64,000 nt of DNA, from NCBI GenBank assembly GCA_001769535.1, contig MEOH01000026.1:186001-250000 (forward strand). The letters run 5' to 3'. A program made the position numbers and the translations under genes. Positions 18,367 through 28,176 of the stretch are shown here, in pieces (position 1 is the stretch's first letter; the number at the start of each line of letters is the position of its first letter). Under the pieces are notes generated by a model. That model saw only the letters and a list, made by a program, of their open reading frames with translations. It was not told the DNA's origin and searched no databases. Source of the stretch: Bacteroidetes bacterium GWF2_38_335 (GTDB lineage Bacteria; Bacteroidota; Bacteroidia; Bacteroidales; GWF2-38-335).

Positions 18367-20904
18367 CTATTGATTTGCTTCCGTTTTTTCAATTTCGGTT
18401 GGCTTTTCAAGTTTGATCTTAATTTCATCATCCTTTTTATTATATCCTACAGAAAGCACGTCACCTTCTTTTGGTGAATGTTTCAGAATGGCTTCTGCCA
18501 AAGGATCTTCAAGATATTTCTGTATGGCTCGTTTCAACGGACGTGCACCATATTGGGCATCATATCCTTTTTCAGCAATATATTCTTTTGCAGGAATAGA
18601 AAGTTTAATGGTAAATCCAAGCTCCATAACCCTTTTAAACAGGCTTTTTAGCTCAATTTCAATGATTTCATAGATATGATCTTTGCTCAGACTGTTAAAT
18701 AAAATCACATCATCAATTCTGTTCAGAAACTCCGGAGCAAAAGTCTTTTTCAATGCTTTTTCAAGAATACCTTTGGATGTAGCATCTGTCGATTCTTTTT
18801 TTGCTGATGTGTCAAAACCGACGCCTTTTCCATAAGTCACCAAATCGCGTGTTCCGATATTGGATGTCATGATTACAATGGTGTTTTTGAAATCGATTCT
18901 TCTTCCCAATCCGTCGGTTAATCTGCCTTCATCCATGACCTGTAGCAGAATATGGAACACATCCGGATGTGCTTTTTCTATTTCGTCAAGCAATACAACA
19001 GAATATGGTTTTCTTCTGACTTTTTCAGTCAGCTGTCCGCCTTCTTCGTATCCAACATAGCCGGGAGGAGCTCCAACCAGACGAGATACCGAGAATTTCT
19101 CCATAAACTCACTCATATCAACTCTGATAAGCGTGTCGGCCGAGTCAAATAAATATTCTGCCAAAACTTTAGCCAACTGGGTTTTTCCAACCCCGGTAGG
19201 ACCAAGGAAAATAAATGTTCCAATGGGCTTATTCGGGTCTTTTAGTCCGGCCCTGTTACGATGAATAGCTTTTACAATTTTTTCAATGGCTGCTTCCTGA
19301 CCAATAACCGAGCCCTTTAGTTCTTCCATCATTTTAAGCAGACGGTTTCCTTCAGCCTGGGCGATACGTGTAACAGGAACGCCTGTCATCATTGCCACAA
19401 CTTCAGCAACATTTTCTTCATTGACAATTTCCCTGTGCTTTGCCAGTTCCTTTTCCCATCTTTTCTTTTCCTGATCAATCTGGTCCAGGAGTTCCTTTTC
19501 CTTATCACGATATCCGGCAGCTTCTTCAAAACTCTGACTTTTTACCGCATTGATTTTTTTATGTTTGGTCTTTTCAATTTCACCTTCAAGTTCAAGTATT
19601 CTCTGTGGCACATGAATATTTGAAATATGAACCCTCGAACCGGCTTCGTCAAGCGCATCAATGGCTTTGTCGGGAAGATGCCTGTCGCTGATGTAACGCT
19701 GAGTAAGCTTAACACAGGCAACGATGGCTTCGGGAGTATAGGTCACATTATGATGATCTTCATAACGCTCTTTAATGTTATTAAGAATTTCAATGGTTTC
19801 TTCAGGAGTAGTGGGATCAACCATGATTTTCTGGAATCTTCTTTCGAGAGCTCCATCTTTTTCAATGTGTTGACGGTATTCGTCAAGTGTTGTTGCGCCG
19901 ATACACTGAATTTCTCCGCGGGCAAGCGCAGGTTTGAGCATATTTGCAGCATCCAGCGATCCTGTTGCTCCGCCTGCACCAACAATGGTATGAATTTCGT
20001 CAACAAAAAGAATAATATTTGGATTTTTTGCAAGCTCATTCAAAATAGCTTTCATTCTTTCTTCAAACTGACCACGGTATTTGGTTCCTGCCACTATTGA
20101 AGCAAGATCAAGAGTCATAACCCGTTTATCAAAAAGCACCCTTGATACTTTTCTTTTAATAATGCGCAAGGCGAGACCTTCAGCAATGGCTGATTTTCCA
20201 ACACCGGGTTCCCCGATCAACACAGGGTTATTTTTCTTTCTTCTTGACAAAATCTGGGCAAGTCTTTCTATTTCACGCTCCCTGCCAACAATTGGATCTA
20301 ATCGGTCTTCTTCAGCGGCCTTTGTAAGGTCAATTCCAAAATTATCCAGCACCGGAGTGTCGGATGTTGATTTGGAAGTGGGAGCAGAGCCTCCCTGAGC
20401 ACCGCTTCCTCCACCTGTAAATCCGCCTTTGTCATCGTCATCATCATAAGAACTTGCCTTGGCTTCAGGTTTAAGTTTTTCAAGCTGTGAGCGAACAAAA
20501 TGATAATCAATGTTCAACTCTTCCAAAACCTGCGTCACGGCACTGGTAGAATCCTTTAAAATGGCCAGCAACAGATGCCCTGTATCAATGGTAGAACTGT
20601 GAAGTGATTTGGCTTCCAGATAAACAAGTTTTAAAACCCGTTCGGATTGCTTAAGAAGGGGAATATTATCCGGTTTGGGGGCGTTTTTTATCTGCTCCGG
20701 TTTAATTTTGTTTTCAACAGCGTTCCTCACATCCATAATATCAACGCCCGACGACACCAGTATATCAATGGCAATTCCTTCGCCATCCCTCAATATTCCA
20801 AGAAAAAGATGCTCGGTTCCAATGTAATCATTACCCAGTCGAATGGCTTCTTCCTTACTGTAAGTAAGCACATCCTTAATCCTTTGCGAAAATTTTGAAT
20901 CCAT
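18367..20904 (-). CDS. clpC: Clp protease ATP-binding subunit ClpC
   Basis: This Hsp100 unfoldase is 845 residues. Domains in order: two N-terminal Clp repeats (about 1-145); a Gly/Ser/Asp-rich linker; AAA-1 with GEPGVGKSAIAEG near 232 and FVDEIHTI; a UVR-bearing middle domain (about 430-500, AAGYRDKEKELLDQ); AAA-2 with GPTGVGKTQLAK near 570 and LLDEIEKAHPDVF; and a D2-small C-terminal domain. A VGF tripeptide near residue 696, in the position of the ClpP-binding loop, indicates partnership with ClpP for degradation. It is divergent from gyrA across a 189-bp gap. Confidence 0.96.
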   Translation of the reverse strand: MDSKFSQRIKDVLTYSKEEAIRLGNDYIGTEHLFLGILRDGEGIAIDILVSSGVDIMDVRNAVENKIKPEQIKNAPKPDNIPLLKQSERVLKLVYLEAKSLHSSTIDTGHLLLAILKDSTSAVTQVLEELNIDYHFVRSQLEKLKPEAKASSYDDDDDKGGFTGGGSGAQGGSAPTSKSTSDTPVLDNFGIDLTKAAEEDRLDPIVGREREIERLAQILSRRKKNNPVLIGEPGVGKSAIAEGLALRIIKRKVSRVLFDKRVMTLDLASIVAGTKYRGQFEERMKAILNELAKNPNIILFVDEIHTIVGAGGATGSLDAANMLKPALARGEIQCIGATTLDEYRQHIEKDGALERRFQKIMVDPTTPEETIEILNNIKERYEDHHNVTYTPEAIVACVKLTQRYISDRHLPDKAIDALDEAGSRVHISNIHVPQRILELEGEIEKTKHKKINAVKSQSFEEAAGYRDKEKELLDQIDQEKKRWEKELAKHREIVNEENVAEVVAMMTGVPVTRIAQAEGNRLLKMMEELKGSVIGQEAAIEKIVKAIHRNRAGLKDPNKPIGTFIFLGPTGVGKTQLAKVLAEYLFDSADTLIRVDMSEFMEKFSVSRLVGAPPGYVGYEEGGQLTEKVRRKPYSVVLLDEIEKAHPDVFHILLQVMDEGRLTDGLGRRIDFKNTIVIMTSNIGTRDLVTYGKGVGFDTSAKKESTDATSKGILEKALKKTFAPEFLNRIDDVILFNSLSKDHIYEIIEIELKSLFKRVMELGFTIKLSIPAKEYIAEKGYDAQYGARPLKRAIQKYLEDPLAEAILKHSPKEGDVLSVGYNKKDDEIKIKLEKPTEIEKTEANQ

Positions 20905-20960
20905 ATTTTATTATAAATATTACCTTGTAAAATCTTAAAAATTAAAATTATAAAACAATA

Positions 20961-20988
20961 CAAAGATAAACAATAAAAATGATATCAA
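20961..20988 (-). promoter_or_regulatory. candidate promoter of clpC
   Basis: On the minus strand a TATCTTTG box (20968-20961) matches TAnnTTTG, with TTG about 17 bp upstream. That is a little shorter than the usual Bacteroidota spacing. It would give a leader of about 50 nt. No CtsR-like direct repeat is evident. Confidence 0.4.
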
Positions 20989-21093
20989 TTATTAACAGAT
21001 TTCTGTTTATAATTAAGGGATACAAAAGAACTGTTTATCCCTTCGTTTTGATTAATTTAGGGCCTTGTTAAATTTTTATAAAAAATTTGTTAA

Positions 21094-23631
21094 ATGACTG
21101 AAGGAGAAAAAATTATTAAAATCAACATCGAAGAGGAAATGAAATCGGCCTACATAGACTATTCTATGTCGGTTATTGTTTCAAGGGCGCTTCCGGATGT
21201 AAGGGATGGATTAAAACCTGTTCACAGAAGGGTTTTGTTCGGAATGTCTGAACTTGGTGTGTATTCAAACAAATCTTATAAAAAATCTGCCAGAATAGTG
21301 GGAGAGGTGCTTGGTAAATTTCACCCGCACGGCGATTCATCTGTTTATGAAGCAATGGTCAGAATGGCTCAGCCCTGGTCTCTTCGCTATCCATTGGTTG
21401 ACGGACAGGGTAACTTTGGCTCCGTCGACGGTGATAGTCCGGCCGCCATGCGTTACACCGAAGCCCGACTAGCAAAAATAGCAGAAGAAATTCTGTCCGA
21501 TATAGAAAAAAATACCGTTGACTTTAAACTTAATTTCGACGATTCACTGGAAGAACCTACCGTTCTGCCTACCAGAATTCCGAACCTGCTTGTCAACGGC
21601 GCTTCCGGTATCGCTGTTGGTATGGCTACAAACATGCCTCCCCACAATTTATCTGAGGTTATTGACGGCACTGTTGCTTTTATTGATAATCCGGATATTA
21701 CCATTGCCGAATTAATGGAATTCGTTAAAGCACCCGATTTTCCAACAGGCGGAATAATTTATGGTTATCAGGGAGTTAAGGAAGCTTTCGAAACCGGAAG
21801 GGGCAGAATTGTTATGCGTGCCAAAACCGAGATTGAAGTAACTGATTCCGGACGAGACACAATAATTGTTACCGAAATTCCTTATCAGGTTAATAAGGCT
21901 GAAATGATCAAAAAGACTGCCGACCTGATCAATGAGAAAAAAATTGAAGGCATTTCTTATGTGAATGATGAGTCAGACCGTAATGGAATGAGGATCGTTA
22001 TAATTCTTAAAAAAGAAGCCATTTCGAATGTTGTCCTCAATAACCTTTTCAAGTATACTGCCCTCCAGACTTCCTTCAGCGTTAATAATATTGCGCTTGT
22101 GGCTGGCAGACCAATGACTCTCAACCTGAAAGATATGATCAATCATTTCGTGGAACACAGACACGATGTGGTTGTCAGAAGAACTAAATATGAATTGGAT
22201 CAAGCCGAAAAACGTGCCCACATCCTTGAAGGTCTGATTATTGCCAGTGACAATATCGACGAAGTTATTAAAATAATACGCGCATCAAAAAGTCCGGACG
22301 AAGCCAAAGACAATTTGATTGAGCGGTTTAAACTCACTGACATTCAGGCAAGAGCGATTGTAGAGATGAGACTGAGACAGTTAACCGGTCTTGAGCAGGA
22401 TAAATTGCGTGCCGAATATGAAGAACTGATTAAACTGATAGAATATTTGAAAGGTGTGCTGGCCGACAAATCTCTCAGAATGAAGATTATCAAAGATGAA
22501 CTTATCGAGATTAAAGCCAAGTATGGTGACGAACGCCGCACTGAAATTGTACAGTCTGCCGAAGATTTTAACCCCGAGGATTTTTATGCCGATGAAGATG
22601 TGGTAATCACCATTTCCCACTTAGGCTATATCAAGCGCACCCCGTTGACCGAATTCAAACGTCAAAGCAGGGGAGGTGTGGGCTCAAGAGGAAGCCAAAC
22701 CAGAGATGAAGATTTTGTTGAGCATTTATATATTGCGTCAATGCACAACACTTTGTTGCTTTTCACTGAAAAAGGAAAAGTTTTCTGGCTGAAAGTATAT
22801 GAAATTCCCGAAGGCACTAAAACATCAAAAGGCAGAGCCATTCAGAATCTTCTGAATATTGAGCCCGACGACAACGTGAAAGCATATATCAATGTGTTAA
22901 AACTGACTGATCAGGAATATGTTGATAATAATTTCATCGTGCTTTGTACCAAGAAAGGCATTATTAAAAAGACTTCACTCGAAGCATACAGCAGACCAAG
23001 ACAAAATGGTATCATTGCAATTAATGTGAGAGAAGGTGACCAGCTGCTTGAAGCAAAAATGACCGGTGGAAAACATGAAATCATGATTGCTATTAAATCG
23101 GGCAGGGCTATCAGGTTCCCCGAAGCAAAAGTGAGACCTATGGGCCGCGGTGCATCCGGAGTAAGAGGCATTAAATTAGATAACGAAGTTGATGAAGTAA
23201 TTGGAATGGTTTGTGTTGAACAGGAAAAAGAAGATATTCTGGTTGTTTCAGAAAACGGATACGGAAAACGCTCAAGCATTGAAGATTACAGAATCACTAA
23301 CCGGGGAGGTAAAGGCGTAAAAACCATTAATGTTACCGAAAAAACCGGATGTCTGATTGCTTTAAAAGCCGTTACAGATAAAGACGACCTTATGATTATC
23401 AACAAATCAGGTATTATTATCAGAATGGCTGTTCTTCAGATGAGAGTCATGGGCAGGGCAACTCAGGGGGTAAGATTGATTAACCTGAGAAATGGTGATT
23501 CAATCGCAGCTGTTTGTCCGGTTGAAGTATCCGACGAGGAAAGAGCTCTTGATGCCGCTACTGCAGAAAATACAGAAACTTCTGAAACAAATACAGAAAT
23601 TTCAAGCACCGAAACTGAGGCCGAAAACTAG
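21094..23631 (+). CDS. gyrA: DNA gyrase subunit A
   Basis: This is the type II topoisomerase breakage-reunion subunit, 845 residues. The N-terminal domain contains [15 protein letters not shown], the quinolone-region [17 protein letters not shown], and the catalytic tyrosine in [10 protein letters not shown] near residue 121. The C-terminal beta-pinwheel has repeated blades and a GyrA-box-like QSRGGVG near 525. That box favours GyrA over ParC. At the E. coli Ser83 and Asp87 positions it has Ser and Glu, which does not suggest quinolone resistance. The last ~30 residues are an acidic Thr/Glu tail. Confidence 0.96.
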   Translation: MTEGEKIIKINIEEEMKSAYIDYSMSVIVSRALPDVRDGLKPVHRRVLFGMSELGVYSNKSYKKSARIVGEVLGKFHPHGDSSVYEAMVRMAQPWSLRYPLVDGQGNFGSVDGDSPAAMRYTEARLAKIAEEILSDIEKNTVDFKLNFDDSLEEPTVLPTRIPNLLVNGASGIAVGMATNMPPHNLSEVIDGTVAFIDNPDITIAELMEFVKAPDFPTGGIIYGYQGVKEAFETGRGRIVMRAKTEIEVTDSGRDTIIVTEIPYQVNKAEMIKKTADLINEKKIEGISYVNDESDRNGMRIVIILKKEAISNVVLNNLFKYTALQTSFSVNNIALVAGRPMTLNLKDMINHFVEHRHDVVVRRTKYELDQAEKRAHILEGLIIASDNIDEVIKIIRASKSPDEAKDNLIERFKLTDIQARAIVEMRLRQLTGLEQDKLRAEYEELIKLIEYLKGVLADKSLRMKIIKDELIEIKAKYGDERRTEIVQSAEDFNPEDFYADEDVVITISHLGYIKRTPLTEFKRQSRGGVGSRGSQTRDEDFVEHLYIASMHNTLLLFTEKGKVFWLKVYEIPEGTKTSKGRAIQNLLNIEPDDNVKAYINVLKLTDQEYVDNNFIVLCTKKGIIKKTSLEAYSRPRQNGIIAINVREGDQLLEAKMTGGKHEIMIAIKSGRAIRFPEAKVRPMGRGASGVRGIKLDNEVDEVIGMVCVEQEKEDILVVSENGYGKRSSIEDYRITNRGGKGVKTINVTEKTGCLIALKAVTDKDDLMIINKSGIIIRMAVLQMRVMGRATQGVRLINLRNGDSIAAVCPVEVSDEERALDAATAENTETSETNTEISSTETEAEN

Positions 23632-23645
23632 AATGTAATAAGATT

Positions 23646-23708
23646 GCAAGTGTGCAGATTGTAAAGATGAATCCTGATTTTGGATAAATTTTTCATCTGC
23701 ACATTTGC
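23646..23708. repeat. inverted repeat downstream of gyrA
   Basis: Arms 23646-23659 and 23695-23708 are complementary at 13 of 14 positions with a 35-nt loop. No T-tract follows, so this is not a classical intrinsic terminator. It may still stabilise the gyrA 3' end. Confidence 0.5.
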
Positions 23709-23830
23709 TAATTATTAAATTTACTAATCAAATAATTTTGCTCAAATTATGAATTATATATAGTTTTGTCATCAATTTAAATGAATTGGCAAAATTTTTG
23801 AAGGAAGAACATAAATAAAATTTATAAAAT

Positions 23831-25141
23831 ATGAAACGTATCTTAATCCTGTGTCTTTTTGCTGTTTTCAGCCTTTCTGTATTTTCACAGCCTTACAAGG
23901 TAACCACCGCTAATAACTACATGAAAACTAGTGAATGGGAAAAAGCAAAAGAAAATATTGACCCGGCAATTCTGGACAGTAAAACCTCCTTATGGGCCAG
24001 AACTTGGCTTTTTTATGGGCAAATTTATAAATCAATAAGCGACAGTTGCATGTTCAATAACAGCAAGCAATATTGTGATCTTGATTCAGATGCATTGAAT
24101 AAAGCCTATAAAGGATTTACGAAAGCATGGGTATTAAATTTTAAAGATCCTGTCAACAGAACTCTGAATATTGAAGACTCAGTAGATTATTTCAAATTTA
24201 TTGCAGTTTTAAGTAATCCGAAAACTGCATATAGCGATTTTGAAGATACTCAGATGAAAATATTTTTTGGCATTGCCGGATTAACAAATTCATTTGTAAA
24301 CAAAGGGATTCAGGAGTTTCAGAAAGGTGATTTTAAAAAATCCGCATCTACTTTTGAAACCGCGTTAATGATGTCGGGCTTCAAATCACAAATTGACCTG
24401 TTAACAGGTGAAGCAGATAGTTTAATTATTGACACAGAAATTATTTACTACGCTGCACTTGCAAACGAGCAAGCCAAAAATTTCAAGAAAACCCGCGAGT
24501 TATTCAAAACACTGATTGATAATAAATACGGCAAGAATGACGAGGAAAAAGCTAAATTATACATTTATGTAGCCAATACATATTTAGCTCAGAAGGATAC
24601 AACCAAATATGTAGAAACTCTTGAAAAAGGCATTAAAAAATACCCCAATGAAAAAGTGATATTGGTTGAAATGATAAATTACTATATTATTGCTGATCAA
24701 ATGGATAAGGCAAAAGAGACCATTATTAAAGCCATCAATGCCGATCCATCAAACAAACTTTTGCATTACAATCTTGGTTACATATATGATAAAGAAGGGG
24801 CGTTTGATCAGGCAAAGGCAGCATATCTGAAAGCTTTGGAAATTGATCCCAATTATTTCGATGCCGCTTACAACCTTGGAGCTTTGTATTTCAATAAAGC
24901 TGTTGAAGTAAATGATAAGTGTGATGAAATTCCTCCCACAAAAACAAAGGAATACGAAGAATGCAAGAAGCAGGCCGAAAATGGCTTTAAAGAAGCACTT
25001 CCACATCTTGAAAATGCTTACAAGATTGACCCGAAAGATAAATATACCCTTTCAAACCTGAAAACACTGTATGCATGGTTCAAAGACACCGCCAAGTATG
25101 AAAGAGTGAAAAAGGAACTGGAAGAACTTGATAAAAAATAA
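23831..25141 (+). CDS. secreted TPR protein, copy A of a duplicated family
   Basis: This 436-residue protein has a signal peptide (ILCLFAVFSLSVFSQ). TPR units follow: a degenerate N-terminal part, then clear repeats such as LLHYNLGYIYDKEGAFDQAK and NYFDAAYNLGALYFNKA. It ends in a Lys/Glu helix (ERVKKELEELDKK). No catalytic domain is present, so a periplasmic scaffold is likely. It is paralogous to the gene at 26949 along most of its length. A decayed third copy of its 3' end lies at 26557-26730. A strong terminator follows the stop. Confidence 0.85.
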   Translation: MKRILILCLFAVFSLSVFSQPYKVTTANNYMKTSEWEKAKENIDPAILDSKTSLWARTWLFYGQIYKSISDSCMFNNSKQYCDLDSDALNKAYKGFTKAWVLNFKDPVNRTLNIEDSVDYFKFIAVLSNPKTAYSDFEDTQMKIFFGIAGLTNSFVNKGIQEFQKGDFKKSASTFETALMMSGFKSQIDLLTGEADSLIIDTEIIYYAALANEQAKNFKKTRELFKTLIDNKYGKNDEEKAKLYIYVANTYLAQKDTTKYVETLEKGIKKYPNEKVILVEMINYYIIADQMDKAKETIIKAINADPSNKLLHYNLGYIYDKEGAFDQAKAAYLKALEIDPNYFDAAYNLGALYFNKAVEVNDKCDEIPPTKTKEYEECKKQAENGFKEALPHLENAYKIDPKDKYTLSNLKTLYAWFKDTAKYERVKKELEELDKK

Positions 25142-25158
25142 AATTTTTCAATATTTTA

Positions 25159-25188
25159 AAAACCCGGTTAACAGCCGGGTTTTTTGTT
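25159..25188 (+). terminator. terminator of TPR copy A
   Basis: A CCCGG stem (25163-25167 with 25175-25179), extended by flanking A/T pairs, is followed by six T residues. Its sequence is nearly repeated at 26749-26774. Confidence 0.85.
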
Positions 25189-25325
25189 GTAATTGACAGA
25201 GTTATTACTTTTTTATTTTATCCCTAAATTAGTTTTGATTCAAAAAAGGCAAAGGAAAACATTATCCAGACTCAAAGAATCGTTATAATGCATTTATAAA
25301 TTTCCAGGGCACACATACTCTAATC

Positions 25326-25362
25326 ACTATGGGGTTTGTTCCCCGCATCTTCCTGCGATAGT
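25326..25362. repeat. compact three-way-junction-forming inverted repeats
   Basis: Outer arms ACTAT (25326-25330) and ATAGT (25358-25362) enclose two hairpins back to back: GGGG/CCCC with a 6-nt loop (25331-25344) and GCA/TGC with a 6-nt loop. It lies in the 470-bp gap between TPR copy A and the orphan gene at 25612. The rest of that gap is AT-rich and shows nothing else. The role is unknown; it could be a remnant of a mobile element end. Confidence 0.4.
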
Positions 25363-25611
25363 TAAACAAATTCTTACTAGATACCTCGAAATATTTCATT
25401 TTGATAAAATTGAGAGTAAGTCAAAATTTTGTTTTTAATTCATTTGGTTTTTTAAACTAATTTGTTATTTTTGATTTTAATAAGATTTTTTGTTTTAATT
25501 GAAATTGACATACAGTTTTAATTTAGAGTGCTTACAATCAATTACTTAACAATTTTTATTGAAAACCTACACGTTACCATTTATTTAATATTAATTAATA
25601 AGTTGTTTAAA

Positions 25612-26535
25612 ATGAAAAATTTAGGGTTAATGATGGTTATAACTATCATTTTATTTGTAAACAAAGGCTTTTCTCAATACACTTTTACTTCTTATAAACA
25701 TAGTTATTTTGAAAAGTTTTTATCATCAGAAACACTTGTTCCTATTACTGGAATTCAGAATATTGATTCTATAATTAAAGAAACATTAGATAGAGATTGG
25801 AAATTTACTAAATTAAAGTTTGTACCTATAAATGAAATTGAACAATTTAGTAAGAATGGTAATGTTTCAATAATAAACTTACTTCCCATTCAATTTGGCA
25901 ATTTTGGTAATTCAAGCTTATGTTTGTACGTTCCTGGTAATTTTAATATTACAAGAATGACTAATGTAATATCTTCAGTTCCTATAAAATGTGGTTTTTC
26001 TGGAGATAAAAAATATAATACCGAATGTAGCTTTGAGCAAATAGGTTATAAAATAGATATTCTTTTTGTTCAATTGATTGAAGTCATAAAATTTATGAAG
26101 GAAGAAAAATATATACCATTAGGCGCTCATATTACTGGTGTAAATAAATACGTTAATTTATACAACAAAAAAATTGCAAAAAGCAATCTAGATATAAAAT
26201 TAAAAACACTTTTAATTAATGAAAATTTTTTTAATAACAAAATGGATTCGGTAATTTTTAAAAAGTACTATTCATACAAATTTAAAGTGGTTACTGAAAA
26301 TGAGTACCAAAAAATAATATCTTCTGACAATGAAAACTATTTTGTTATGTTACAATCTAATATACCTAATTCAGTTATTTCAGTATTTGATTTACAAATT
26401 AATAAGACTCTTTTTATAGATTTAAATTTTCAAAAAAATCCATTTACATCTTCTGCTAAATTAAGAAAATTAAATCTAAAACAAGTTAAGAAATTAGATG
26501 CTCAAATTGAGAAAATCGCTTCTGACAATAATTAA
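25612..26535 (+). CDS. AT-rich orphan secreted protein
   Basis: I start the gene at Met 25612, which gives a clean signal peptide (LGLMMVITIILFVNKGFSQ). The frame continues upstream another 28 codons without plausible sequence. The mature protein (about 285 residues) is rich in Asn, Lys, Ile and Phe. I recognise no domain. The coding sequence is visibly more AT-rich than its neighbours, pointing to recent acquisition or weak constraint. It stands between TPR copy A and the decayed TPR fragment. Its stop at 26533-26535 is in the same frame as that fragment. Confidence 0.6.
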   Translation: MKNLGLMMVITIILFVNKGFSQYTFTSYKHSYFEKFLSSETLVPITGIQNIDSIIKETLDRDWKFTKLKFVPINEIEQFSKNGNVSIINLLPIQFGNFGNSSLCLYVPGNFNITRMTNVISSVPIKCGFSGDKKYNTECSFEQIGYKIDILFVQLIEVIKFMKEEKYIPLGAHITGVNKYVNLYNKKIAKSNLDIKLKTLLINENFFNNKMDSVIFKKYYSYKFKVVTENEYQKIISSDNENYFVMLQSNIPNSVISVFDLQINKTLFIDLNFQKNPFTSSAKLRKLNLKQVKKLDAQIEKIASDNN

Positions 26536-26556
26536 AATTATATAATATCCATAATA

Positions 26557-26730
26557 TTGGAAATTGAACCGAATTATTTTGACGCCACATACAACCATTT
26601 AGCAGGCTTCAAAATTGACCCGAAAGACAAATACACACTTTCAAACCTGAAAATCTTATATGCATGGTTCAAAGACACAGTCAATTATGAAAAGATAAAA
26701 AAGGAACTCGAAGAACTTGATAAAAAATAG
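26557..26730 (+). pseudogene. truncated, internally deleted copy of the 3' end of TPR copy A
   Basis: Translated, the fragment reads LEIEPNYFDATYNHLAG, then FKIDPKDKYTLSNLK and ILYAWFKDTVNYEK, ending ELEELDKK and a stop. This parallels copy A (LEIDPNYFDAAYNLGA ... YKIDPKDKYTLSNLKTLYAWFKDT ... ELEELDKK) with about 45 intervening codons missing. The deletion kept the frame. It has no start codon of its own except a TTG at 26557, and no signal peptide, so it is most likely dead. The terminator downstream is duplicated too. Confidence 0.85.
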
Positions 26731-26748
26731 AATTTTCCAGTATTTTAA

Positions 26749-26775
26749 AAGCCCGGTTTATTGCCGGGTTTTTGT
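26749..26775 (+). terminator. duplicated terminator after the TPR remnant
   Basis: A CCCGG/CCGGG stem (26752-26768) is followed by a T-run. It is nearly the same as the terminator after copy A at 25159, including the AT stretch that precedes it, so it was copied with the gene. The remaining 170 bp up to the next gene show nothing further. Confidence 0.8.
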
Positions 26776-26948
26776 TGACTTTTTTTAGTCACCAGAAAAA
26801 CATCATTTACTTTAATAGTTAATGTAATGTTGAATTTCATTGTTCAAAATCATCCGTTAATAAAAAAATCCAGGCCATTACCGGCATTTTGGAAACATTT
26901 GAAGAATTATAACGTTTTAATGGTAGTTTAAAGAACTTTTTTGAAGAT

Positions 26949-28094
26949 ATGAGGATAAAATATTTATTGATACTGCTTTTATTTTGTGCAGGAGCAGCAG
27001 TTTCACAGGGAAAGATAGAAAATACCTACAACTATTTAAAGCAGGGAACTCTGGACAAAGCAAAGGTTGAAATTGATCTGGCTACCGGACAAACCGACTT
27101 GCAGGCAAAGGCTTCCACATGGTATTACAGGGGAGTGGTATACCATTCAATCTACGAAAGTACTAATGAAACTTACCAGAAACTTAGCACAGATCCACTT
27201 ACTGAAGCATATAATTCATATCTGAAAGCCATTAAACTGGATGAAGAAAAAGAATATCTTAATGATATAACAAAAAGACTTGAAATTGCTTCCATAAGCT
27301 TCTATAATATTGGTGTTGATGAATTTAGTAAAAACAATTATGAAAGAGCATTTGCCTGTTTTGAAAACTCATTAAACATAAATCAAATGCCTTTGTTCAA
27401 TGTGATTGATACGATTGTTTATCTGAATGCTGCCATTTGTGCAGATAAAAGTGGTAAAACAGAGAAAGCAAAGGAGTATTACAAAAAATTAATTGAATTA
27501 AAATACGGCGGACCGAAGGTTTTTCTTGGCATGGCAGAATTGTATTCAAAAGAAAAAAAATACACTGATTTTGTTGAAATTCTTAAAGCTGGTATTTCAA
27601 AGTATCCAAATGACTGTAAATCACTGTTAATTAAGTTAATAAATTACTATATGATGAATAATCAAAAAGATAAAGCACTTGATTATCTGAATATAGCCAT
27701 TGAAAAGGATTCGGGGAATGAAACTTTTTATTTCGTTAAGGGAAGTATTTATGACCAAATGGAGGATTATGACAACGCATTGATTTTTTATACTAAAGCC
27801 CTCGAAATAAACACACAGTATTTTGATGCGCTTTACAATGCCGGAGTAATTTATTTCAATAAGGGAATTGATTACATCAAAAATGCCGAGGAAAATATGA
27901 ACAACAATTCTGCATATGAAGAATTAAAAGCAAAAGCAGAAATAAATTTTAAAAAGGCATTGCCATATCTAGAATCTGCTTATTCAAATAAAAATGATGA
28001 TTTTAGTACGATGAAAACTTTGTTGGTTATTTATAACCGGCTTCAGATGGAGGAGAAATTCAAGGAGATGAAGAGTTTATTAAATACAGAATAA
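26949..28094 (+). CDS. secreted TPR protein, copy B
   Basis: The protein has 381 residues with a signal peptide (YLLILLLFCAGAAVSQ). It aligns with copy A in order: NTYNYLKQGTLDKAKVEID at the N-terminus, DSGNETFYFVKGSIYDQM, then QYFDALYNAGVIYFNKG and KKALPYLESAY near the end. It is much more diverged from copy A than the remnant at 26557 is, so it is an older paralog. TPR scaffolding in the periplasm is the likely role. No partner enzyme is encoded beside it. Confidence 0.85.
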   Translation: MRIKYLLILLLFCAGAAVSQGKIENTYNYLKQGTLDKAKVEIDLATGQTDLQAKASTWYYRGVVYHSIYESTNETYQKLSTDPLTEAYNSYLKAIKLDEEKEYLNDITKRLEIASISFYNIGVDEFSKNNYERAFACFENSLNINQMPLFNVIDTIVYLNAAICADKSGKTEKAKEYYKKLIELKYGGPKVFLGMAELYSKEKKYTDFVEILKAGISKYPNDCKSLLIKLINYYMMNNQKDKALDYLNIAIEKDSGNETFYFVKGSIYDQMEDYDNALIFYTKALEINTQYFDALYNAGVIYFNKGIDYIKNAEENMNNNSAYEELKAKAEINFKKALPYLESAYSNKNDDFSTMKTLLVIYNRLQMEEKFKEMKSLLNTE

Positions 28095-28176
28095 TCTGTA
28101 TTTTTTTAATATATTTTATTTAACATAATATTAATTATCAGACTTGATAATTAATGCTATTTTATTGATATTTAGG

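Noticed and set aside
19627-20100. A 157-codon plus-strand ORF inside clpC.
   Set aside because: It is the antisense shadow of the highly conserved AAA-1 domain; no independent signals.
25528-25611. A longer start for the AT-rich orphan gene.
   Set aside because: Met at 25612 yields a clean signal peptide; the upstream codons read as noise.
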